This document shows, one piece after another, positions 29,748-37,957 of a stretch of DNA of 64,000 nt; position 1 is the stretch's first letter; each line of letters starts with the position of its first letter. The position numbers and the translations under genes were made by a program. Source of the stretch: Ferruginibacter sp. (GTDB taxonomy: Bacteria; Bacteroidota; Bacteroidia; Chitinophagales; Chitinophagaceae); NCBI GenBank assembly GCA_019638525.1, contig JAHBTO010000002.1:1-64000 (forward strand), in the 5' to 3' direction. The notes under the pieces are model-generated. The model did not search any database, had not been told where the DNA came from, and worked only from the letters and a program-made list of their open reading frames with translations.

Positions 29748-30347
29748 TTATTGCACCATTATTTGCTTTGAAATGATAAATAAAATCAGTTCATCAAGAG
29801 CTATTCCTGCACGGTTGCATGCATCCTCAATCTCTTCTCTTGAAACATTGGCAGCAAATGATTTTTCTTTCAGCCGTTTTTTAACACCTTTCAGTTCCAT
29901 GCCCTCGTAACCGCCGGGCCGCATCAGCGAATAAGCATGTATCAAACCCGATAATTCATCAAAAGCATACAGCATCTTATCCATATTAGTTACAGGCTCA
30001 ACACCAAAGTGATTAGGCCCATGAGATGCTATGGCATGAATGATTGCAGGGTCAACATTTCTTTGCTCCAACTCTTCAATTATTTTTTTGCAATGCTGAT
30101 CAGGCCATTGGTCCCAGTCGGCATCATGCAACAAGCCGGCCATTTCCCATTGCCATTGCCCGGCATCATCAAGTTGTTCTTTTTCGGCTGCCCAGGTACG
30201 CATCAGGTGCGCCACCTGCCGCATGTGCAATTGCAGCCTTGGGTTAAGCACCCATGTGTTAAATAAGTTTTCAGCATCGGCCTTTGTAAGTACATTACCT
30301 TTATTGGCAGGGCTGCCAAAAATATTTCTTTGTAATTGTAACGACAT
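29748..30347 (-). CDS. HD-domain phosphohydrolase-like protein
   Basis: A 199-residue cytoplasmic protein of the HD superfamily. The metal-binding residues are visible: His41/His47 (HMRQVAHLM), His74-Asp75 (GLLHDADWD), His104/His109 (HAIASHG) and Asp130 (AFDELSG). The family hydrolyses phosphate esters, often of nucleotides; the substrate is unknown. I set the start at ATG 30347 (MSLQLQRN); the longer frame from 30419 would overlap the region that must carry the promoter of the divergent trmH-like gene, and its first 24 residues look unconserved. Confidence 0.82.
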   Translation of the reverse strand: MSLQLQRNIFGSPANKGNVLTKADAENLFNTWVLNPRLQLHMRQVAHLMRTWAAEKEQLDDAGQWQWEMAGLLHDADWDQWPDQHCKKIIEELEQRNVDPAIIHAIASHGPNHFGVEPVTNMDKMLYAFDELSGLIHAYSLMRPGGYEGMELKGVKKRLKEKSFAANVSREEIEDACNRAGIALDELILFIISKQIMVQ

Positions 30348-30437
30348 AGTTGCAATGTAAAACTTTATTTCATCTTTTAAATGATGCATCATGAAATGCA
30401 ATATCGTTTTGCAAAACAAAACATTTAATTTGCAGCC

Positions 30438-31025
30438 ATGACTCCCGAAAGAAATGAAAGGCTCACCAATGTTTTAAACAAACGGCAACCCGATTTAACG
30501 GTATTGCTCGAAAACGTATTTGATCCACACAATATCAGCGCCGTAATGCGAACCTGCGATGCAGTGGGCATACAGGATATTTATATATTGAACACAAAAA
30601 TTCCGCCACACAAAAAATGGGGCGCTAAAAGTTCATCAAGCGCAGCCAAATGGTTAACCATACATCAGTTTATCAATACCGATGAATGTTTTAAAGTACT
30701 ACGTAAACAATACAAAAAAATTTACACCACTCATTTAAGCAGCGATGCTGTTGGCTTGCATGAACTGAATTTAACCGAACCAGTTTGCCTTGTTTTTGGT
30801 AATGAGCATGGTGGCATTAGTGAAGATATAATTGCAAGGGCCGATGGTAATTTTATTATTCCGCAGGTTGGCATTATAAAATCATTGAATATTTCGGTAG
30901 CTTGTGCAGTTTGCCTGTATGAAGCTTACCGACAAAAAAATGCTGCCGGGCATTATGATACTCCAAAATTACAGGGAGAGAAATTAGAACAACTTAGAAA
31001 AACCTGGGGCTTTTTGGAAGAGTAA
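30438..31025 (+). CDS. TrmH family RNA 2'-O-methyltransferase (SpoU)
   Basis: A 195-residue SPOUT methyltransferase. Motif 1 is LLENVFDPHNISAVMRTCDAVG (22-43), motif 2 CLVFGNEHGGISEDII (about 117-132), and motif 3 IIPQVGIIKSLNISVACAVCLYE (about 140-163); these form the knotted SAM site. It is most like TrmH, which methylates G18 of tRNA, but other RNA targets are possible. The ATG lies only 5 nt after a TTAATTTG stretch at 30425-30432, a near match to the -7 box, so a very short leader is possible. Confidence 0.87.
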   Translation: MTPERNERLTNVLNKRQPDLTVLLENVFDPHNISAVMRTCDAVGIQDIYILNTKIPPHKKWGAKSSSSAAKWLTIHQFINTDECFKVLRKQYKKIYTTHLSSDAVGLHELNLTEPVCLVFGNEHGGISEDIIARADGNFIIPQVGIIKSLNISVACAVCLYEAYRQKNAAGHYDTPKLQGEKLEQLRKTWGFLEE

Positions 31026-31136
31026 TACTCGTCACTAAAATTTCTGCATCCATTTATTTTTTTACACACAGATTTATAAACGGCTTCATATTTCTGCCTA
31101 CATCCTGTTATCTTTATCATTCCAAAACAATTTAAC

Positions 31137-34127
31137 ATGAAGAAAATATTCATCCCCGCACTGCTGTTTTTTTACACAAGTGTATTTGCCCAAAAAAAAT
31201 CGCTCACAAATGATGTTTACGATGGCTGGAAAAGCCTTAATGAACGTATGATTAGTAACGATGGCAAATATGTTGTTTATACCATTAATCCGCAGGAAGG
31301 CGATGGCGAACTGGTAGTACAAAATATAGCAAGTAAGGCAAAGCAGGTTGTTGACCGTGGCTACAATGCAGTGATAACCGAAGATAGCCGTTATGTTGTA
31401 TTCAGGATAAAGCCGCATTTCCGGGATACACGCCAGGCAAAAATTAAAAAGAAAAAACCCGATGATATGCCAAAAGATTCGCTGGGCATAATTGAACTGG
31501 GTAAAGAAGGGCTGATAAAAATTGCCCGGGTTAAAAGTTATAAAACAAGTGAAAAAGGTTTTGGATATGTAGCCTATCAAATGGAAAAACCTGAACCGGA
31601 TACCAGTAAAAAAACAAAAAAAGCTGTGGTAGATTCTGCCAAAAAAAATATTGATATGCTGGTTAAGCTGGCCGATAGCATCATCCGTAAATCGGTTGAA
31701 TCGGTGAAACATGAAAATCTCACTAAAGAAGAAATGATAAACGCAGCTAACAAAGCGGCAAAAGAAATCATCAAAAAAAGCAAGGATGAACTGGAAGAAG
31801 ATTTAAACGCATTAACCGATGCTGATGGTGATGAAGGGCCGGGAGGGGCTTCATCTGCCGAAGGTACTGATTTGATTGTAAGGCACCTGGCTGATGGAAA
31901 AGAGAAGACATTTAAACTTGTGAACGATTACAGGTTTGATAAGAAAGGAACAAAATTATTAATTGAAACAACGCCTAAAAGCAAAGACAGCGCTAGTATG
32001 GGTTATGTGTTACTGTATCACCTTACATCGGGTAAGATTGATACGCTTATGCGCCATTTTAACGATGCAAAAAATTACAGTTTTGATGAAGATGGTAATC
32101 AACTTGCTTTTGTAGCAGAAAGAGACAGCAGCAAAAAAGCCCTGCAAAAATTTTATAAGCTTTGGTACTATACTAGCGGGCAGGATAGTGCAAAAATGAT
32201 TGCACAAAGAAATACCATTGGTATGCGGCTTGGCTTTACCGTTAGCGATGATGCCGGACTTGAATTTAGCAAAAACGGCAAGAAATTATTTTTTGGTACA
32301 GCGCCTATTGAAGCGCCAAAAGATACCAGCCTGGTTGATTTTGAACTGGCAAGGCTGGATGTTTGGCATTACAATGATGATTATTTGCAACCCATGCAAT
32401 TAAAAAATTTAAGAACCGAACTGAACCGTAGTTATATGGCTGTAATAAAACCGGGTGATAACAAAATAATACAACTGGGCGCTGAAGATGCAGAAAATAT
32501 AAACCTGGTGGATGAAGGAAATGCCGACTGGGTGCTGGCCAAAAGCACAAAGGGCAACCGTAAAACCTTGCAATGGGAGGGAAGGATGAGAACAACAGCC
32601 AATGCCATAAGTACCATTGACGGAAGCAGGCGCTTAATAAAAGAAAATTCTTTGGGCAACTTTATTGCATCGCCAAGTGGAAAATTTGTGTATTGGTACG
32701 AGCCCGATACAAAAGCCTATTTTACCTGGAACGCCGAAAACGGTTTGATAAAAAATGTAAGTGCAAAAATTACTGAGCCCATTTATGATGTGGAGAATGA
32801 TGTGCCTGATTATCCAAGAGCAGCGGGCTTTACCGGCTGGACGGCTGGAGACCATTATATGCTCATCAATGATGTATACGATATTTGGCAAATTGACCCC
32901 AACGGTGTAGAACAACCCAAAAATATAACCAATGGTTATGGTAAAAAAAATAAAACCCAATTCAGCTATGTGAAACTCGATAGGGAGAAAAGATTTATTG
33001 ATGCAGGTGAAACCATATTGCTCCGTTCTCAAAATAAAACAAACAAGTTTGGCGGTTTTTACACAAAGCAAGTAAACACAGTTGCCGACCCGGTAAAAAT
33101 AAATGAAGGGCCATACAGTTTCGGTTTCCCGGTAAAAGCCGATAAGGCATCTGCTTATATCGTACAGCGCTCCAATATTGCATCAAGCGAATTGTATTAT
33201 TCTACCGATTTAAAAAACCTTGAACCCTTAACTGATATTGCAGCACAGCAAAAAGAATATAACTGGCTTACCGCCGAACTGCTGCACTGGAAAATGTTTG
33301 ACGGAAAAATGAGCGAAGGCATTCTGTACAAGCCCGAAAATTTTGACCCGAAGAAAAAATATCCCGTCATCTTTTATTTTTACGAACGCAATGCCGATGG
33401 GTTATATACATATAAAACACCTGCACCAAGTGCATCTATTGTTAACATACCTTATTTTGTAAGTAACAATTACCTGGTTTTTGACCCCAACATTTATTAT
33501 AAAACCGGCGAGCCGGGCAACAGCGCCTACAACAGCGTAGTTAGCGCTGCAAAATATTTATCAAAAATGCCTTTTGTAGATAGTACCCGTATGGCCATAC
33601 AGGGACAAAGCTGGGGTGGTTACCAGGTGGCATACCTTGTTACAAAAACCAACATGTTTCGTGCGGCATGGGCCGGTGCACCCGTAGCAAATATGACAAG
33701 CGCTTACGGCGGCATACGCTGGGGAACCGGTATGAACAGGCAGTTTCAGTACGAGCATACACAAAGCCGCATTGGCGCCACGCTATGGCAACGGCAAGAC
33801 CTGTACTTAAAAAACTCGCCATTATTTTTTGCCGATAAAGTAAACACTCCATTAGTGATTATGCACAACGATGCCGATGGTGCCGTACCCTGGTACCAGG
33901 GAATAGAATATTTTACAGCGTTGCGCCGCCTGGGCAAAAAAGTATGGCTGCTTGAGTACAATGGCGAAGACCATAACCTGGTAGAAAGAAAAAACAGGAA
34001 AGATCTCTCCATACGGTTAAGCCAGTTTTTTGATTATTATTTAAAAGACGGCAAACCTGCCAAATGGATAAAAGATGGAGTGCCTGCAACAGAAAAAGGA
34101 AAAGACTGGGGATTGGGTTATGAGTGA
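31137..34127 (+). CDS. S9 family prolyl oligopeptidase-type peptidase, exported
   Basis: A 996-residue serine peptidase with a signal peptide (FFYTSVFA-Q). The N-terminal beta-propeller is interrupted around residues 150-245 by a Lys/Glu-rich helical insertion ending in an acidic Gly-rich linker, which is unusual. The alpha/beta-hydrolase domain is C-terminal: Ser825 in GQSWGGYQ, Asp in HNDADGAVPW and His in GEDHNLVER form the triad. It should cut oligopeptides in the periplasm. It lies 111 bp after the TrmH gene and is followed by an acetyltransferase. Confidence 0.9.
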   Translation: MKKIFIPALLFFYTSVFAQKKSLTNDVYDGWKSLNERMISNDGKYVVYTINPQEGDGELVVQNIASKAKQVVDRGYNAVITEDSRYVVFRIKPHFRDTRQAKIKKKKPDDMPKDSLGIIELGKEGLIKIARVKSYKTSEKGFGYVAYQMEKPEPDTSKKTKKAVVDSAKKNIDMLVKLADSIIRKSVESVKHENLTKEEMINAANKAAKEIIKKSKDELEEDLNALTDADGDEGPGGASSAEGTDLIVRHLADGKEKTFKLVNDYRFDKKGTKLLIETTPKSKDSASMGYVLLYHLTSGKIDTLMRHFNDAKNYSFDEDGNQLAFVAERDSSKKALQKFYKLWYYTSGQDSAKMIAQRNTIGMRLGFTVSDDAGLEFSKNGKKLFFGTAPIEAPKDTSLVDFELARLDVWHYNDDYLQPMQLKNLRTELNRSYMAVIKPGDNKIIQLGAEDAENINLVDEGNADWVLAKSTKGNRKTLQWEGRMRTTANAISTIDGSRRLIKENSLGNFIASPSGKFVYWYEPDTKAYFTWNAENGLIKNVSAKITEPIYDVENDVPDYPRAAGFTGWTAGDHYMLINDVYDIWQIDPNGVEQPKNITNGYGKKNKTQFSYVKLDREKRFIDAGETILLRSQNKTNKFGGFYTKQVNTVADPVKINEGPYSFGFPVKADKASAYIVQRSNIASSELYYSTDLKNLEPLTDIAAQQKEYNWLTAELLHWKMFDGKMSEGILYKPENFDPKKKYPVIFYFYERNADGLYTYKTPAPSASIVNIPYFVSNNYLVFDPNIYYKTGEPGNSAYNSVVSAAKYLSKMPFVDSTRMAIQGQSWGGYQVAYLVTKTNMFRAAWAGAPVANMTSAYGGIRWGTGMNRQFQYEHTQSRIGATLWQRQDLYLKNSPLFFADKVNTPLVIMHNDADGAVPWYQGIEYFTALRRLGKKVWLLEYNGEDHNLVERKNRKDLSIRLSQFFDYYLKDGKPAKWIKDGVPATEKGKDWGLGYE

Positions 34128-34172
34128 TGAGCGGAGAGGTGAATTTGATTACTATTTTTTTAATAATAAGTA

Positions 34173-34730
34173 ATGAATATTAAGGTAGATGAAAATATAA
34201 GTCTAAGATTTTTGGAAGAGCAGGATGCAGCAACAATGTTGAACCTGGTAAATGCAAACAGGGCCTATTTGCGGCAATGGCTTCCCTGGGTTGATAGTAT
34301 GCAAACTGTTGACCATTTTAAAATTTATATAAATGATAGTATAAAACGTACCGCAGAGAAAACAGATTTTGGTTTTGCAATAATTTTTAAAGATCAACTT
34401 GCAGGCCGTATTGGATTGCACCATATAAACCTGCAAAACAGGATTGGGGAGATAGGTTATTGGCTGGCTGATGGCATGCAAGGCAAGGGAATTGTAACAA
34501 AATGTTGCAAAGCGATAATGCAATATGGTTTTACCCAATTGGGATTAAACCGCATTGAAATAAAATGTGCAGTGGGCAATAACCGCAGCAGGGCTATTGT
34601 CCAAAAATTAAATTTTAAAGAAGAAGGCATATTACAGCAAGCCGAATGGCTTAATGGCAGTTATATCAACCTTCATTTGTATGCCATGCTTAAAGTGGAT
34701 TGGTTAAACGAGGTGGATGAAAAAAAATGA
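34173..34730 (+). CDS. GNAT family N-acetyltransferase (RimJ/RimL-like)
   Basis: A 185-residue acetyltransferase with NISLRFLEEQDAATMLNLVNANR at the N-terminus, IGEIGYWLADGMQGKGIVTKCC (acetyl-CoA binding loop, about 88-109) and AVGNNRSRAIVQKLNFKEEG (about 128-147), all typical of ribosomal-protein serine N-acetyltransferases of the RimL/YdaF type. It is a distinct gene from the acetyltransferase at 29 kb and marks the end of the ordinary region; the repeat-rich accessory block begins just behind it. Confidence 0.88.
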   Translation: MNIKVDENISLRFLEEQDAATMLNLVNANRAYLRQWLPWVDSMQTVDHFKIYINDSIKRTAEKTDFGFAIIFKDQLAGRIGLHHINLQNRIGEIGYWLADGMQGKGIVTKCCKAIMQYGFTQLGLNRIEIKCAVGNNRSRAIVQKLNFKEEGILQQAEWLNGSYINLHLYAMLKVDWLNEVDEKK

Positions 34731-34757
34731 AATGGTTTAATTGATTATAATTATCTG

Positions 34758-34801
34758 CCTTATCTGGCGCAAGTGTTCGGCTTTGCCGATCACTTGATGC
34801 C
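34758..34801. repeat. Family B repeat, copy 1 (first hairpin only)
   Basis: Only the leading hairpin of the family B repeat is present. Its nested stems are GGC (34766) with GCC (34799-34801), CAAGTG with CACTTG, and CGGC with GCCG around TTT. It abuts directly on family A copy 1. Confidence 0.8.
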
Positions 34802-34802
34802 G

Positions 34803-35046
34803 TCTGCCGCCGTAGGTAACTCTTCTGCCGCCATGAGATGTTGCCGCCGTCTGGTTTTTAACCAACGGCACAGCATACTGTTACTTTCTGAAGTATAAAA
34901 TAAATTATGTACTTTGCTGAAATGTATTCTGTTGTTGAACTTTTTTATTTAAGTGCTTTATTTTATTAAGTATTGGTACTAACTCAATACGCCGCTGGTC
35001 GAAGACCAGGCGGCGGCATGTCGGGGGCATACCTACGGCGGCAGAA
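34803..35046. repeat. Family A palindromic repeat, copy 1 (244 bp)
   Basis: The outer ends are inverted copies: TCTGCCGCCGTAGGTAAC (34803-34820) and TACCTACGGCGGCAGAA (35030-35046). Inside lie a second inverted pair (ATGTTGCCGCCGTCTGG ... CCAGGCGGCGGCATGTC) and two small hairpins (34846-34869 and 34991-35015). The centre, with CTTTCTGAAG and AAATTATGTACTTTGC, is shared with copies at 36.5 and 38.0 kb. It contains no open frame of its own. It immediately precedes a displaced toxin tip. Confidence 0.85.
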
Positions 35047-35405
35047 AGATTACTAAACTGTCTTTTTTTGGGCATGCTACTCCAGGAGATTTAAATTTAG
35101 CTTATGAGGAGGGCAATGAAAATCACGATCAATCATTTGATGGAGGAGACGTGAATGCAAGTGCGTTTGCAAGCGGGGCTAAAATAAATTTGGTTGGTGG
35201 ATGTAGAACAGCTGTACCTGAGGGACAAATGCCATGGGATGAAGAAAGTGTTGTTGCATCATTTGCAAGTAAAGTGGATAGCAAGTCTGTAGTGAAAGGG
35301 TCTTCAATGAGGGTTGATTACGGAACCCCTGGTGTGGATTCTGATGAAAAACTTGTACAACCTGCAAAAGGAGGAAAAATTGTAGTTGTTAACGGTCAAA
35401 GATAA
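35031..35405 (+). pseudogene. Displaced toxin tip, caspase-like fragment
   Basis: An open frame runs out of family A copy 1 with no start of its own upstream; the visible part, about 120 residues, is the C-terminus of a larger protein. LSFFGHATPGD and, about 45 residues later, KINLVGGCRTAVPEG place a His and a Cys as in caspase-like (clan CD, CHAT-type) peptidases; the tail ends RVDYGTPG...GGKIVVVNGQR. This reading is by motif spacing only. A GTG at 35151 with a GGAGGAG upstream could start a shorter product, but that would lose the His. A lipoprotein gene follows 7 bp later, as an immunity gene would. Confidence 0.5.
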
Positions 35406-35412
35406 TCATACC

Positions 35413-35907
35413 ATGCGAATAGGATTAATTATAATATTAGTAGCCGGAATTGGATATATGTTTTTTTCTTCTTGTAAATCTAAAACAAATAACGCTGCAA
35501 ACAATATTGTAGAAAAATTGATTATCGATTCCACAACCTATCAAATAGGTGATACAATTACACCATTTGAGAATTATAATTTTAGTCAGGGAAGTTGGAA
35601 GGCTGAAATAAAAATATCCTCTGACGATAATATGGATTTATCTAAAAAAATTCCTAAAGCTCCTACATTGACTACTACTAATAAGATATTGTTGGAGAAA
35701 ATAAGGAATTGGAAATTTATTTATACAAACGGCGATATGACCACGGTTCTTAATAATTTTAAATTGTTTAAAGGTGATAGTGTAGTCGCTTCTTATGGAA
35801 TTGTATTGGATGAGAACACAGTTGGTCTTCAATCACAACAGTATGGGTGGATACCTGCACTTGATAGTAGTTTTATTTTTGAAACGATTAAGATGTTTGA
35901 CAAATAA
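35413..35907 (+). CDS. Small lipoprotein, possible immunity protein of tip 1
   Basis: A 164-residue protein starting at ATG 35413 (MRIGLIIILVAG), with a lipobox-like FSSC and Cys21 as likely lipidation site; it should be anchored in the periplasmic face of a membrane. The mature part (TYQIGDTITPFENYNFSQGSWKAEIK ...) matches no family known to me. It follows the caspase-like tip by 7 bp in the same direction, a position typical of immunity genes in polymorphic toxin loci. This role is inferred from context only. A strong terminator hairpin comes 21 bp after its stop. Confidence 0.6.
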   Translation: MRIGLIIILVAGIGYMFFSSCKSKTNNAANNIVEKLIIDSTTYQIGDTITPFENYNFSQGSWKAEIKISSDDNMDLSKKIPKAPTLTTTNKILLEKIRNWKFIYTNGDMTTVLNNFKLFKGDSVVASYGIVLDENTVGLQSQQYGWIPALDSSFIFETIKMFDK

Positions 35908-35928
35908 AAATGTAATCGATTAAACAAC

Positions 35929-35950
35929 AAAGCCGCAGTGATGCGGCTTT
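35929..35950. terminator. Bidirectional terminator between lipoprotein and XRE genes
   Basis: AAAGCCGCA (35929-35937) and TGCGGCTTT (35942-35950) make a 9-bp perfect stem with loop GTGA; A-rich on the left and TTTTGTCTTTT on the right, so it can end both convergent genes. Confidence 0.85.
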
Positions 35951-35956
35951 TGTCTT

Positions 35957-36286
35957 TTAGTTCAATGCTTTTTTAATTTTGCGATTGGAAATAAATGAAT
36001 CGAGGAACTCAAAAACGAGTTCCTTATCTTTTTCATTGAGTTTATCGATGTCCTGTATGCGGTTAAGGGTGTTGGTGTTCAGTTCTGTGTCGGTGTTACC
36101 CACAAGCCAGTCCAAAGACACTTCCAGTATCTTGGCCATGTTGGCTGCCGCTTCAATAGACGGCTTCATCTCATCCCGTTCGTAGCGGCCTATCACCGGG
36201 CCTTTGGTGCTGAGCTGTGCTGCCAGGTCTTCCTGGCTGATGCCCTTTTTTTTACGGGCCTGTGTTAGTCGTTTACCAAAACTCAT
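35957..36286 (-). CDS. XRE family helix-turn-helix regulator
   Basis: A 109-residue cytoplasmic DNA-binding protein. Residues 5-62 are a Cro/C1-type HTH: RLTQARKKKGISQEDLAAQL, then PVIGRYERDEMKPSIEAAANMAKILEVSLDWLVGNTD. The C-terminal 40 residues are helical and charged, probably for dimerisation. It is read divergently from a gene that is cut off by family A copy 2. Three GATAAGT motifs in the shared 137-bp gap, placed around a canonical promoter, are its probable operators. It may have controlled the toxin locus or an older, now broken, neighbour. Confidence 0.88.
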   Translation of the reverse strand: MSFGKRLTQARKKKGISQEDLAAQLSTKGPVIGRYERDEMKPSIEAAANMAKILEVSLDWLVGNTDTELNTNTLNRIQDIDKLNEKDKELVFEFLDSFISNRKIKKALN

Positions 36287-36336
36287 AAGTGCTGTTTAAT
36301 ACGCTGAAATGGGATAATGCCCAAAATTAGAACCCT

Positions 36337-36406
36337 GATAAGTGCTAACCAAATCTAATAAATTTTGTTCTTTACAACTGATAAGTTATGTTTGCAACGG
36401 ATAAGT
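36337..36406 (+). promoter_or_regulatory. Three GATAAGT direct repeats, probable operator
   Basis: GATAAGT occurs at 36337-36343, 36380-36386 and 36400-36406. The second lies between the -33 and -7 boxes and the third just after the -7 box, where a bound regulator would block transcription. A related ATAAGTGCT is found at 36286-36294 next to the start of the XRE gene. Confidence 0.6.
36364..36394 (+). promoter_or_regulatory. Canonical Bacteroidota promoter
   Basis: TTTG at 36364-36367, a 19-nt spacer, and TATGTTTG at 36387-36394 fit TTTG-N19-TAnnTTTG without mismatch. It drives the truncated reading frame beginning at 36424. Confidence 0.75.
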
Positions 36407-36423
36407 ATTAAAAAACTTTTTTT

Positions 36424-36495
36424 ATGGCAACACAGTTAGACACTACCAACCCCAACACAATCACTTATGTAACGGAAGAACTTCTGCCGCCGTAG
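36424..36495 (+). pseudogene. Gene start interrupted by family A repeat
   Basis: ATG 36424 opens a frame of 23 codons, MATQLDTTNPNTITYVTEEL, that ends at a TAG inside the family A repeat, which begins at 36482. It has a canonical promoter and a regulator facing it, so it looks like the 5' end of a once-functional gene whose body has been lost or moved. The short N-terminus does not identify the family. Confidence 0.55.
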
Positions 36496-36801
36496 GTAGT
36501 TGCCGCCGCCTGGTCTTTCTGCCGCCGTAGGTAACACTTCTCTGCCGCCGTAGGTAACTCTTTCTGCCGCCGTAGGTAACACTTCAGCCGCTATGAGATG
36601 TTGCCGCCGTCTGGTTTTTAACCAACGGCACAGCATGCTGTTACTTTCTGAAGAATAAAATAAATTATGTACTTTGCTTCAAAGGATTCTGTTGTTGAAC
36701 TTTTTTAATAGCGGGCTTTATTAAGAATTGGTACTAGCTCAATATGCCGCTGGTCGAAGATCAGGCGGCGGCATGTCGGGGGCATACCTACGGCGGCAGA
36801 A
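36482..36801. repeat. Family A palindromic repeat, copy 2 (320 bp)
   Basis: Same element as at 34.8 kb, but the left end motif TTCTGCCGCCGTAGGTA is present four times (36482, 36517, 36541, 36562), so the end has been amplified in tandem. The right end TACCTACGGCGGCAGAA is at 36785-36801. The centre is nearly identical to copy 3. It interrupts the frame starting at 36424 and supplies a possible ATG (36773) to the toxin tip behind it. Confidence 0.85.
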
Positions 36802-37399
36802 AGATTTAAAGCAGGGAGCAGAAACGTATAAAAATTCCAGAGTAGAGCAGGCTAATTTACAGGCGGGTAATTATGATAATCAACCTGCGCCAGCTCAAGA
36901 TTTTCATAAGATTAGTGCAGCTTTGGGGGAAACTGCTGGTATTATGCAAATGAATAAGCCAGCTCTTGAAATTGTTACAACTGCAGCAAGTATGATGGTT
37001 GGCGTTGAAATTCCTGCTTCAGCACCGTTGGTCACTGGAACTTCTTTTGGCCTTAAGAGTTCTGTAAGCTTGTCTGAAAATGCAGTTACTCTTGGTGGAC
37101 TTAATTCTGTAGTAAAACAAACTAGTGCAGAAACTCTTTCGCCAAACGTTCAAAAAGTTGTAAATATGATGAGTGAAATTAAAGCTCAGGGAGGAACAAT
37201 AACACCCAATCCGTTAAGTCCAAATCAAGAATTAAATCTGACAATAAAGAGTATCGAAAAGATGGATTTTCGTATTGAAACACATGTTGTACCAACGAAG
37301 TATGGGGGTAATGGAGTTACACCTCAAAGACATATGAACGTGGATCTATATCCGGACAAAAAAGTATTACCTAATAGTGGACACAAAATTTTAGAATGA
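36773..37399 (+). CDS. Displaced toxin tip 2, unknown type
   Basis: About 208 residues if read from ATG 36773, which lies within family A copy 2; the first ten codons (MSGAYLRRQK) are repeat-derived, so the true protein is the C-terminal end of something larger. The middle is low in hydrophobic segments with Ser/Thr-rich stretches; the last 45 residues, RIETHVVPTKYGG...RHMNVDLYPDKK...GHKILE, have the look of a compact toxin domain with several His, but I recognise no family. Its stop overlaps the start of the next gene by ATGA, as in many toxin-immunity pairs. Confidence 0.5.
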   Translation: MSGAYLRRQKDLKQGAETYKNSRVEQANLQAGNYDNQPAPAQDFHKISAALGETAGIMQMNKPALEIVTTAASMMVGVEIPASAPLVTGTSFGLKSSVSLSENAVTLGGLNSVVKQTSAETLSPNVQKVVNMMSEIKAQGGTITPNPLSPNQELNLTIKSIEKMDFRIETHVVPTKYGGNGVTPQRHMNVDLYPDKKVLPNSGHKILE

Positions 37400-37767
37400 T
37401 AATGATTGATGATAGTTCTTTATTGATTAGTGTGTTTAAAATTTTACCTGACGACATAGATTTTTATGTCCAAGCGCCAAGCTTGGAAGATGAAACTATT
37501 TTAAATATGATGGACAATACGGGATATGCTTATTATAAACTTATTAAATTAGATAGTTTAAAGAAAAGATTTTTTATCAATCATTTGGAGACTCATTCAG
37601 CGGTTCAATATTTTCAAAATATTGAAATAAAAAATGGCGACACTCTATTGTTTCAGGGTTTTGATGGGATTGAATTTGGAATACTTTCAAAGAATGTCAA
37701 AATGCCAGAATGGTTTAAAGAAAAATGTATTGATACGGGAGATTGTACAATATCAAATGATTGGTAG
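37396..37767 (+). CDS. Possible immunity protein of tip 2
   Basis: A 123-residue acidic cytoplasmic protein (MIMIDDSSLLISVFKILPDDIDFYVQ...), without signal peptide or membrane segment, and of no family known to me. It overlaps the stop of the toxin tip by 4 nt (ATGA), which suggests coupled translation. Small size, acidity and position fit an immunity protein; the function is inferred from context only. A second ATG two codons later is equally usable. Confidence 0.6.
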   Translation: MIMIDDSSLLISVFKILPDDIDFYVQAPSLEDETILNMMDNTGYAYYKLIKLDSLKKRFFINHLETHSAVQYFQNIEIKNGDTLLFQGFDGIEFGILSKNVKMPEWFKEKCIDTGDCTISNDW

Positions 37768-37784
37768 TGCTATTCTACTAATTA

Positions 37785-37885
37785 CCCCGTCTTGCGCAAG
37801 TGTTCGGCTTTGCCGATCACTTGATGCCGTTTAGTTTTACCCTGATTGTATCAGGGAATTGAAAAACAAAAGATGATTATTTCTA
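37785..37885. repeat. Family B repeat, copy 2 (first 100 bp)
   Basis: Holds the leading hairpin (CAAGTG 37797 to CACTTG 37823) and the CCCTGAT-TGT-ATCAGGG hairpin, then diverges from the other copies. Family A copy 3 follows 72 bp later, the same B-then-A order as at 34.8 kb. Confidence 0.8.
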
Positions 37886-37957
37886 ACAAAGATAAATTAA
37901 TAATCCGATGAGAATTTCAAATTCCACAATACAAACGGAGCCGTATTTGTATATGAT

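Noticed and set aside
30348..30419. N-terminal extension of the HD-domain protein
   Set aside because: These 24 codons would overlap the space needed for the divergent trmH-like promoter and look unconserved (many His/Met/Phe).
35151..35405. An independent 84-residue gene starting at GTG 35151
   Set aside because: The same frame is open upstream to the repeat and carries the probable catalytic His; the shorter form is a fragment although its GGAGGAG looks like a ribosome binding site.
36482..36580. CRISPR-like series of TTCTGCCGCCGTAGGTA units
   Set aside because: Four copies with unequal spacing of 21-35 nt and with spacers that are themselves repeat sequence; no cas genes; the unit is the end of the family A element.
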